DNA of 64,000 nt from Chondrosia reniformis (Eukaryota > Porifera > Demospongiae > Chondrillida > Chondrillidae): contig OX359197.1 of the NCBI GenBank assembly GCA_947172415.1, positions 4,092,001 through 4,156,000 on the forward strand. Direction: 5' to 3'. The notes under the pieces were generated by a model. That model saw only the letters and a list, made by a program, of their open reading frames with translations, had not been told where the DNA came from and did no database searches. This document shows positions 38,701 to 50,700 of the stretch, piece by piece. Numbering within the stretch: position 1 is the first letter of the stretch; every line of letters begins with the position of its first letter. A program made the position numbers and the translations under genes.

Positions 38701-41700
38701 GTGTAAAGAAGTACAGTTTAGTTAGCCTTCCTTGGTCCTGAAGCACAGTACATATTATGTGTCTACTCAGGTAATTACTTCAACATTTTTTATCTATAGA
38801 CACTGTTATAAGAGAATTAAAATAAGACCATAAAGTAACATATATATGCATGCTTGTACGTATTATGGAAATGTTTTTTTGTGAACCATTTAATCCAAGC
38901 CAGCAATTTCATAACCTATATGGAATTATTCTATTTATGTAATTATAATGTACATGTCATCCTATTTATGTAATTATCACATGTCATATATGATAATTTC
39001 AGTTGGATGATCATTTCCACTTTAGGATAAATTTTGTTCTAATAGTGATAATTGCTACAAAATCCAGCATGTTAATTTAGATGATGGGTTTTTGTACTTC
39101 ATTCTCAAGTGAAATATATGTTGCAGTCCTATCCTTTGTTTTCTACATTTACATTGTTCTTAGCTTTTATATATTTAAAAGGAAGCAATGGTAATTAATG
39201 AGAGGGAAACATGACTAGAAAAGAAAAGTCATATAACTGCAAAAACTGCTAATTTAGTCCTTCTCTCTCTCTCTCTTGTTATCATTACTATGCTTTGGTC
39301 ATTATATAAATCATATGAATTAAGATTCACCAGTTTTATTAATGTTGTTACGTAGGTGTTGAAGTATCTTTTGGAATTGATAAATTTGAGGCTCTTGAGA
39401 AAGATGGTGAAGCCATGATTAGTGTAAAGATGGATGGTGCTTCTGAATTGGAGGTTAACCTGTCAATTAAACCTAGCGAGTTTAGCAGTGTGGATGCTGA
39501 AGGTTTGATGATATATATATACTGTGTGTAATAACTATTTTACTCTTGCTATTGCTTAATGACATCAATAATAACTGTAAGGGACAACGCTGCTTGCAAG
39601 AAACAGCTAAATCTCTCAAAAGTGTATAGAAACAGGACATGATCATACAATGGGATTATTTTCAAAAGCTTTATCTACGTACTTCCATATTTATACCTGT
39701 TATGGTTGCCTAGGTTAGTATACATTAAACCAGTATTACAGTTGCTGATGATGTTTTTATTGATGGAGAAAGCTCCGTACATATGTACGTACATCATGAT
39801 ATGACATGTAATACCAGTTTAGTGAATATTTGCATTTTATGATCAACATCCTTGAGCTGTTTTGATCCTTTTATTTGCTTTCTCCTGCAAGAAGTCCTAT
39901 CCTTTGTTTTCTATATTTACATTGTTCTTAGCTTTTATATATTTAAAAGGAAGCAATGGTAATTAATGAGAGGGAAACATGACTAGAAAAGAAAAGTCCT
40001 ATAACTGCAAAAACTGCTAATTTAGTCCTTCTCTCTCTCTCTTGGATGGTTCATCTTTCAACTTTTTGAGTATTTAGAGATACAGCTTTGTTGTTAAACT
40101 TTAGTTAAGACTGAAGAAGTGAAGAAGACCTCCAGAGTCGAAACTTCTGACTGAAGTTAGCAACAAAACACTCTAGACACTCGAAAAGTCGAAGGATGAA
40201 CCATCCACACTGTAATTTGTCTGCAATATATATCTGCTTCTACGTAAGTATACACTAAGTTTGCATTGGAGCAAGAGGTAAAAGAAAGACATTTTTAAAA
40301 ATTAATTATACTTAATAGCTGATTTATAATTTTAAGGCTAAGTACTTTTAAGAGTAAAACATACAGAAAGTGAGTACTTGTGTTTATGAAGCTGACAACT
40401 ACTGTTTTATCAAATTTTGCATTGTTGACTTGTACTATAGATTGAATAGGGTGGCCACGGTTTTTTCAGCCATCCATACTTAGAGAGTACTGACTCATCC
40501 TTGTAATGTATTTATATCTTTACATCTGGGCTTTAACTGTTTATACACCATTGTCATGACATTTGGGCAACCCAGGATCAACCTGGATAATAAGGAGATG
40601 AGAGTGCCTAAGAAATAGTCACTGGTAACAAAAATAACAAAAGTATAATATTGACATCATTTCCTGCATAAAACTACATAATTTGTATCCTAATTATCAC
40701 CCGTTTATGCTGATTATATATGCTCAAGCCCATTGCAATGACAATGGAATATCAATAGATTCTACTGCTGCATATTTAGTGTAGGTCTATTACAGTTTTT
40801 TAATACATTTTTTATAGGTGGTGGAATTGACTTTGATGATACTGAAATTCAGTTCACCATTCCTGCTACAACAAACAGATCTTCTGAACAAGTCGTCCCC
40901 ATCTTTATTAACAGTGATTCTATAGCAGAGTTACAGGAAATGTTTTCAATTGACTTGATAGCAACCTCACTATCTCCTGCTTGTCTTACTGCTAAAACAG
41001 GTGCCTTATCTTCGGCGACTGTTACAATATTGGATGACACACGAGGTATGTATTGGTAACAGTACAATAGGTTACAGGAGTAATAATGAAAACATGTTAC
41101 AGTAACGGATCATTGATTTGTTGCAGTACAAGAGTAGTGAAGTTACAAGGTACATCTTACTTAAAACAATTTAGTTACTGTGCAGCTGGATGCCGTCACC
41201 AAGAGCATTGTTGAAAGGGCAGGAGCAGCAACCTTTAGATTGACTAAACTAGGACTCACCTCATTTGATTTCAATGTTACAGTTTCTACTAACTGTGGGC
41301 TTGGTTTACCTGATGAAGCTACAGGTTTGTTTAGACTAATACTACCTGGCACACATTATTTATTTTAACATATAGCATACCATACTCTTAATTATAAAAA
41401 TGGATGGGTTACTCCTGGCCATCTTGTTCTGACAGGTTACACATGTAGGCCATTCCAATGAGACAGATGGTCATTTAGTGATCGTTTCGATTGAAAGTCA
41501 CCACTAGGCATGTCATAGCAATTACAACTCACTAACAGAGCATGATTATAATAGTAGTAATAATTAGGCAGTTGTAGTATGATTACTGTAGAGATTAGTG
41601 ATGTAACTGCTTAAGTGTTTAGCTTCAAATTGTTTGATAATACTTTCTTATAATCACAGCTGATTTGGACTATAATTCAACTGAAATGAGACTTAATTTC

Positions 41701-44700
41701 AGTGCAAACGTGATGAGTCTGGATTTCAGTGTGCCAGTTATAGATGATAATATTAGAGAAGGGAAGCAGGGAGAAGAGGAGTTTTCATGTCCTAAGCCAG
41801 CTAGTACAGAAAACCTTGGTGTCTGTATACTGGAGGTTGACTCTGAAAGAGTTGATATTGAAGGAAGTCCTAGTACTTCTGCCACAATTATTGATGATGA
41901 TTGTAAGTTGTGTAATGTGTTACACTATAGCACCTAACCTATGAAGCAGCCAATCGTTACACTAAATCCTGGTCCTTCCTCAATTTACAGTTGTGCTGTT
42001 CTGATTGAATTGTATCTGTTAAGCCAATATACCTACTATAGGGTAAATATGCTACACAATGAAGGTCTTTAATTTTGAAATTCTTTCAAACTATGATTGC
42101 AGTATCCCAGAGGTCCCTACCATAAGTAGCCTTCCTTTTGATCTGATCATATACTACAAAACCCTTAGGCACTTTTTGAAAATTGATAATAATGAATTTG
42201 ATGTTAGTTGTTCTCTCTGTCTGACAGTGGAATTTGGAATAGTTGAAGGTAGATACCCAGTTGTAGAGGAAGGAAGTAATGTTAAAATCTGTATTTGCAA
42301 AGCAGGAGAACGTGAAGTCACCCTAACCATAGCCATATTGTTTCCAGTTGAAAATGATACATCTATATCATTAGACGATCACAGTGGGCTACCTTCTGGG
42401 AGCGGTAGTGGAGATGGTAAGTATGCATGTGTATTTACTCACTACTTAAATTCTCTATATGGATGTGTGCTTATGTATGTATGTTTGCTACTCTAAAATT
42501 TGTGGATTTTTACTTCTGCAAATATAGTACTTTGCATATAAATAGTTCATTCTTTGATATTTGAACATCTAAGAATGTAGATGGTTTTAATGCTTTGTCA
42601 GAAGTTTGACCTGAGCATGGCGGCGGAACCGGGGGGCAGGGGGACTTGTGTGTTCCATCGTCTCTGCTGAGGGTCATCTTCTACAACTAGTACAGTATGA
42701 ATATCTGTTTAATAAATTTGTAAGATAGAAGCAAAACATACATATGTAAAAGGTGAAGAAGTTTAGGTTGTAAGCATTTTTATCTAATACATAATTTTAA
42801 TTAATAAACTTTTATGGACTCTGTGCAATTTTAATGCAAATTAGGACCGCTATAGGAGTTACAACAGGAAAGTTATCAATTTTTGACATAATTGTATATT
42901 AGTCATTTGCTTGTTAAAGGTATCAAGAGTATGCTGTTCATTTTTAGTCCTTAGTTGTTTCTACAAAACCGTTTTATTTTCACTAGACATGTCACAAATT
43001 CTCTGAGATAGAGTGATATGTCTTTTGCTCTAATGTACCTTCTCAAGAAGTACTCTTTTCTTTTTTTTCTTTCCAATATTATCTTTTAAAGTATTCCACT
43101 TCTTTTTAAGATTTCGGCAATCATTTGCTGACTCAACAACTAGCCTGATTACATCTGCTTATAATCCTTCAGTTCTGATTGTCTTCTTTGCTAATTCTTA
43201 ACTGCAAATCTTGAAGTTTAAATGTAGTTGTTGACAAAATTTCAGTTTAATATTGAATAAATCAACCATGTTTGTGTGTAATGAAAGCTAATGTACTCTT
43301 TAAATTAAATTATCTAAACCATATAGCTTGATAATAGTTAATACAAATGCTTACGTACGTACATTTCTTCTTATCTTAGTTATTGAACCTCGGAGAGCAG
43401 AAGGTTAGTCCCAAGTTAACATTTGAAATGCATGAATTATTGTTTTTTATCTGATGTTTTTTATGCACACAAGTACACGTATATATGTATATGTACGTAT
43501 ATATAAACTTAAAATAATGTATAGGTTTATGCAGTACTGTATATGACTTAAAACTAATGATACAAGCATGTGTAATGTTAAGTACAACATGTCTTCAAAC
43601 ATTTTGGCTAAAGTTATCATATAAAAATTTTAGTAGTCTGTTTTTCTGGTTCTAGGAGGTAAAGATTTTGATGATGAATCAATATTGCTAGTGTTTACTC
43701 CAAATGACACTTTAAAATGTGGAGAAATAGTTATTTATGATGACAATGTGGTGGAAGATTTTGAATCATTTAGTTATAGCCTTGAATTTGTAACTAATCC
43801 GACTTCACGTAAAAGACGAGGAAGTAAACCTGGTGATGGTGCAACCATTGTCACTCCAAATGGTACAGTTATTATTTTACCCAGCGATCAAAGCAATGAT
43901 AGTAAGTACACACTAATTCTCAGTTTTACTTGAGATTCATTACTTAAGTGATCTGTTTTACTATCTTTTTTTAGAGCTAAACTTTAGTCTTGCATTAATT
44001 CCCCCAATGGGTCCACTGGAAGGTAATCCTGCTATGATAATGGTAACAGTAACCTCTCCTTTTGAGGTTGAATTTTGTGTGGAGCTAGAATTTTTTGATC
44101 TAACAGCAACAGGTTAGTCTGATTGTGGTGATGATGCTTCGTTTTGTTATTTCAATTGCATGTATTATTGTGTTCACAATGCTACTTAATTGAAGCACCA
44201 CTTATATAGGGAAAAAATTGACCATTGTTGCAACAATACTTGCAATTATCTACTTCTGCCAAGGTCACAATTTGTTTCCTGTAATAGCTTTAAAGTTAAC
44301 TTCTGTTCGGTTTCGTACGTTTGGCTTTTCTACTTAGGTAAATACGTTTACCTCTTCGATTCGTCAATTAATCGATCGTTTAGCTCTTTCATTCGTCTGC
44401 TTCTTTGTATATTAATTCAGCTTATTCACAATTTCTGACTTGTTAATTGACTAAAAAATCTGTTAATACGATTCGAGTACTCGCGAGGGATCGAGATTAC
44501 TCCAGGACAACATTCGAACTAAACACATTCAAAGTGGTAAAGTAATTTTAAGCAGTACTGTATATCTAATCATGTGTGTACGTATGTTGTGTATATACCA
44601 CTAAGAAGCATATATAAGAATATTTTTTTTTGCTAGAAAATGTTGATTATGGCAATGTGTCACCAGTCAAGGCTGAGTTTAGGGAAGGCATGAGTACTCA

Positions 44701-47700
44701 ACTATTTAATGTGGATACAATGGTTGATGAGTTGGTGGAAGGGACTGAAACATTTTTGGTTGGGATTAGAGTTAGTGGATTTGAACAGTTTGTTTTACCT
44801 GACAATATTTCAGTGAATATATGGGATGCAACAGGTTAGAATGCTCACATATTATAGTTTTAATTCCTGAGTTTGTCACACTAACAGAAGTATTCATGAA
44901 TTGTGTAGTGCATTTTCTTAAACAATGACTTATGTATTAATACTGCTATTAGTACCATTTTTACACTGCCTATTTTTACTCTCCTTGCTATAGTCTGGAG
45001 TGTCAGCTTTACAGATGATAACTTTGTGACTAATGAATTCGGAGATCTGTTTGTAACTTTAACTTCAAGCAAACCTGTCACAAATGAAATACGCTTAAAA
45101 GTGCGCACAACTGACGTGACTGCTGGTCCAAGTGACTATGGCTCTCGTGTGTATTATGTTGTATTTCCAGCTGATGATATTAAGTCTTCTATTAACATTT
45201 CAATAACTGATGATGAGGAAGTGGAAGATGAAGAGTATTTTGAAATGGCCATTGAAATACCACCACAATATAATCACAGTTATTCTCTCGGTACATATGG
45301 TGTAGCTCTTGGCATAATCATTGATGATGACCGTAAGTATACATTTCTTACAACTGATCTAAACTTAGGATATATATCTATATTGTTTTGTGTATAGAGG
45401 AATTTGAATAAATTACATCAGCCAATTGTGTTTTTATATTCAGATCGATATGTAACCTTAGTAGAAGACTTGTATGTGGTTAATGAAGGGGATCACTTTG
45501 TTAGTGTTATAGTCACTGTGGACAGAGAGTTTAGTGAACCTTTTGAAGTCTCATTACAGCTTGAACCTTCTTATGCTCAACGTGAGTGTTACATGTTTTT
45601 GTACATTTTCATATTAATCTGACTGTTGTACCTTTTTATTGTCTAGCTGATGACTATGGAAATATTACAGAGTATAAGAAAATGTTCTTACCTGGAATCA
45701 TAAATGTCACCTTTGAAGTTGTAATTGAAGATGATGCCTTACTTGAAGGAGAAGAGGACTTCTATCTTAATCTAGTTTTGCCAAGCAGTGATCGGGGTTT
45801 GCCGGGTAGAATTAACCGAACCAGAGTCATAATAGTTGATAATGATGGTATGAATGTATACTCTACATAATTGTTTAATAGCCTAAAAGTTGGCCGGTTC
45901 TTTCTTTTCTATCTATGGAACATATGTAGATTAGTAGGCCTGATTTGAATGCAGCTGTTAGCTCATTTCTAACTTTGAAATACAACATCATTTAAATGAT
46001 AGATTATAGGTTCATTGCTATGTTGGTTGTATGATAGATTAGTTAATGTGCTTTCTGTAACAGCCTGAAACAATTAGATTATTTCTGGACATTTTGGTTT
46101 CTGATTCTAGCCATAAATGTCATTTGTATTCATTACCCAACCACTTTTGACATCACAGTTTTTTTCTTGCACAGAACATCTGTTAACGTTAAGCTATTCA
46201 CACACATGCAAAGTATGTATATAAATTTTTATCACTACATGTAGTCAACACTATTCTATCCTTTGACAAAACTAACTACACCACAGAGGAAGGACAAACG
46301 TTACCAGTTGTGATATCTTTAAACTATCCTGTGCTGTTTGACTTCAATGTAATAGCTACAGCTGTCAACCAAACGGCTTACTGTAGGTTTAACAACATTT
46401 TATCTTTGATTGTTACCTTATATCAATGTGTCTATAAGATTATATATATTAACAATTAGACTAAATCTTATGATTTTAGAGTCTAGTATGGAATATACAG
46501 TATGATTCATTGAGTGTTTAAGGATTAAGTATGAACTTGCAATCTTATATAACTTGTAACTGTTCCTTTAAAGATTTACGTAATTGTTGATTTTTCATGC
46601 TAAATATTTCTACAGTTCCTGTGGATTTTACTGGTGGACCATTTGAATTGAGATTCGCTGAAGCAGAGATATCAAAAACGATAACATTTGAAATACTCAT
46701 GGATGACATTCCAGAACTTACTGAAGCCTTCACTGTTGAATTGTCTTTTAGTGGAAAACCAACAAGGCCTATTGATCCATTTGAAGTAGCAAATGTTCAA
46801 ATTCTAGAGAATGATTGTAAGTTAGATTACTTTTAATTCAGTTAACATATTAATCATACGTAAGTCCTCACATTCTACTATGTAATCCTTATTTTTCAGT
46901 TGTGGTAATTAGCTTGGGATATTCAGAAATAGTGGTGAACGAGGAGGACGGCAGTGTAATGATCCCAATAGTATCTAACAGAGACAGTCTGGATGAAATG
47001 AATATAACACTGACTGTATTAGAGAGGGAAGCAAATGGTTAGATTTGTAACTACGTATGTATAGGCACAAAGTATAACTTATTTGTTTAATTTTAGAGCA
47101 GTGTAGTTACGTATATTGTCCAAATCAACACTACATTCAAGTTTTAATTTCTATTTATAGCATATGAAGATTTCATTTTGCTGGACCCCACATTTGTAAT
47201 TGGACCTGGTATTGATATTAATAATATCAGTGTTAGTGTTGGAATAACGGAAGATATTCTTATTGAAGGACAAGAAAGGTTTGAGGTAATACTGAGCCTC
47301 CCACCAGGTGGTACAGTTAGAGTTGGAAGCATTAACAAAACTACTGTTAAAATCGATGATAATGATGGTAAGTTGAAGCTTGCATGCTATATAACTTGTT
47401 TCCTATGCATGTCAACTTCTGTAGTCTGTTCATGTTATTGATGATCACTGGCTATCTCTAATAAGTAAATATTTAGTGTCATTTTCTTGTATACGTAGAG
47501 AAAGGACATAGCCAGTCAGGTAGTATTTACCTATTAACAGTAATTAAGATGTGTATTATTCATTTTTACAGCAGCGCTATTATAATTGCTACTTTATTGT
47601 TCTTGTGTAGTTGTGAATATTTCATTTGCGGATGACAAATATGTTGTGAAAGAATATGACAAAAACTTTATGTTGGAAATTGTAGCTTCGAAGGAAGTTG

Positions 47701-50700
47701 AAAACATTGTCAACTTTATAGAAATTAGTCTGACAAATACAGATGTTAATGCCACTAACGGTATTGACTATGTGTTACAAGTTATGAATCAAACCCTATC
47801 AACCCTAACCAGAACACATACACTTTCCTGGTCACCTAGTGATGGAACCATTATAGGGGTGTTTCTAACAATTATTGATGATGACTATAATGATGACAAT
47901 GAAATATTCACTCTTGAATTATCTGTACCGCCTAAATGGCAGGATGTTGTTGCTCTGGGTGAATATCCTTCTGTTACTGTTACCATTGAAGACAATGGTA
48001 AGTTACCATACATTCAACTACAAATTATGTACAGATGTGCTTTAAATCATATGATTCATATTAACTTAATCTAGAAGTGAGATTGGTTACATTTGATGTT
48101 GACAGAACATCTGTCTTAGAAGGAGAAGTTGTGGTATTGACACTTACTGTAGACAAGCCTCTTGTAGAGCCTTTTTCTGTTGAAATCCAAACTTCAGGAA
48201 GAACTGCTGAAGGTACTTTATCAGTTATGCTCTGTTATTTTTTCTCTTACATTATGTTAAGAATGTTTGTTGTTTATGTGCTACGATGTTGTAGCATATT
48301 ATTTGAAGACAACGCAAGCTCTATCAATGAATGAGTGTGTCCTACACTGATTAAGCCTGTTACAAAATAGGGGGTATGGGTACAAATGCAAAGATGTACT
48401 ACTGTAGTAGTATACGGTAATGGAATTTTCCAAATCTCATTCGAAATTAATTTATACCACTTTGACCTTTGACCTCTATATGAGGGAGCATGAACTTCCA
48501 TATTGAAAGGGTCGTAATTTAGCAGTTTATATAAGATACTATATACTAACTGAAACAAATTTCTAATTTATAGATGTCATTCTTTTTTATTTAGGTGGAG
48601 ATTATAGAGCAGGTCCTATTCCTGTAATATTTAAAGACATTCTGCATAGCCATGTAACTATAAACACAACAGATGATGATATTTTCGAGATGTCTGAGAC
48701 ATTTGATGTTGAACTCATTGTTCCAAATGTAATTAGCAGTAGGGTAAAGGTTAATGGTACGGCTAAATATGAAATTACAATTCAGGATAATGATGGTACG
48801 TTTTGTAATTTTTGATTGAATATATCTCACAGTGTACATGTCAAACCAATTTCATTAATGTATTCTCTTGTTGTTCAATTGCAGAGGGATTCATACAATT
48901 TAAACAAGACACTTACACTGTACAAGAGAGTGAAGGGTCTGTTGTGGTGTTTGTTGTCTTTGATGGTACACTGGATGAGCCTACATATATTAACGTCAGA
49001 GTTATTGGAACAGATATTACTACAGGTAGATATATACATAGTAGACTACACAAATGTCTTCATAGTATATACCTATTGTATATACGTATGTATATATGTT
49101 CATTTGGAAGATTTTGTATTCGTTGATGACTGGGAGGCAATCAATGGGACTTTTATCTTCCTATCAAGTTCAGACTGTAGTCAGTAGCTTGGTGGGTTAG
49201 GTCTCTCCCATTGCCAGTGATTGTCACGTGTACATGTATGTACATAGTATGTGCGTATATAATTTCTAGCACATAGTTATGTAGCCATGCAGAAATACGT
49301 ACCTTGACAAGATACATAATTACAGTGCAGTCAAGTCTCAATTATTCACTAATCAAAGTTGTGGACATCTCTATATACAATGCATTATGAGAAGTCATTT
49401 TTGCATGAAAAATCTAAGATACCATTTTCCTATTCTGTAAAAGAGTTAGGTTAGTTAAAGCTTATAGGGGAACTAAACCTGAAGAGAGCTTTGGATGAAG
49501 ATACAGGAGTCTTTTCTTCTTTCTTTTATCTTCTTCTCCACTGGGTCAGACAGCCGTTTCTGGGAATTCCACCCTTCATCAGTGATCCTGGAAGTCTTGG
49601 TCTTTTTCTTTATCTTTATCTTGATCTTCTGTGAATCCTTCCATACATACGTACGTATTGTTAGAGTGCAATTTCAAAAATTGCTATGAATATATTAGCA
49701 CTTGAATTAATTGTTTAATTTAAAGTCACAGAAAGGCACAAATTTGGATAGTCTCATATTACACATGTCCAGTACTGTTTCAGATTTATCGGAAATTTGA
49801 GTTGTGGTCCTCACTGCATGTATAAGAGAGGTTTTACTGCATATATATTTAAGTATGTAGTCTCTTTAATTTTACTTTTTATTTTAATTTATTAATTAAT
49901 TTAATTTAATTTAATTTAATTTTAATTTAATTTTAAATTTTTTTACTTTTAATTTTACTTTGTATACATACATATATTCCAAAATGAAAAAAATATTCTA
50001 ATTTGTAGTTTTATTGGTTTAGGCATGTCTACTCATTGTTATCAGTGTAGGCATTACTTGCACATGCACATGACAGTGTTTTAATAATCTTCAATTAATC
50101 TTCTATAGATACAAATGACCACTCTGGTTTAGATGGAAATTTTATATTCACATTTAATGACACAAACAAGATTGACTACTTCACAATCAATATCACAATG
50201 GACAATATGCCTGAATTAAATGAGAAATTTCATCTCTCCTTGATCAGTGAAACTGACCGTGTATTGGTTGGGGTCCAGGCTAATGTTACCATAGAAATTA
50301 TTGATAATCCATTGTATGAGTGTAATGCAGATTCAATGGCTGTGATAACTCCATTCTATGTCATGAATAACATTGCTCCACAGCAGTATTCGTTTATGGC
50401 ATCCTGTGAATATGAACTAATTACAACTTGTGATGGACGTTCTGGCTTTCATGTTTATGCTGATTTTAATGGAAACACATTGGATATTTTGGACGTGCAA
50501 GTTGTCTACATGGGTAGCATTATTGAACCAAGGAACGAAAATGGAAGTCAAATTTGGACATTGGATGAGATTAGTGTCACAGTGATAAGGACGAACAGTC
50601 TGGTAACAATTGAAATTTTGGCTAATTCAGCCATAATTCCAAACATGTGTGGTCTTTGTAGTAAACCAGGTTTTGCAGGATTCTTAGTAACTAGATCTAA

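Noticed and set aside
45880..46240. Search for a coding exon in the gap between domains 18 and 19 of gene 2
   Set aside because: No phase 1 open stretch with splice signals was found; adjacent exons 45647-45847 and 46245-46382 already join correctly.
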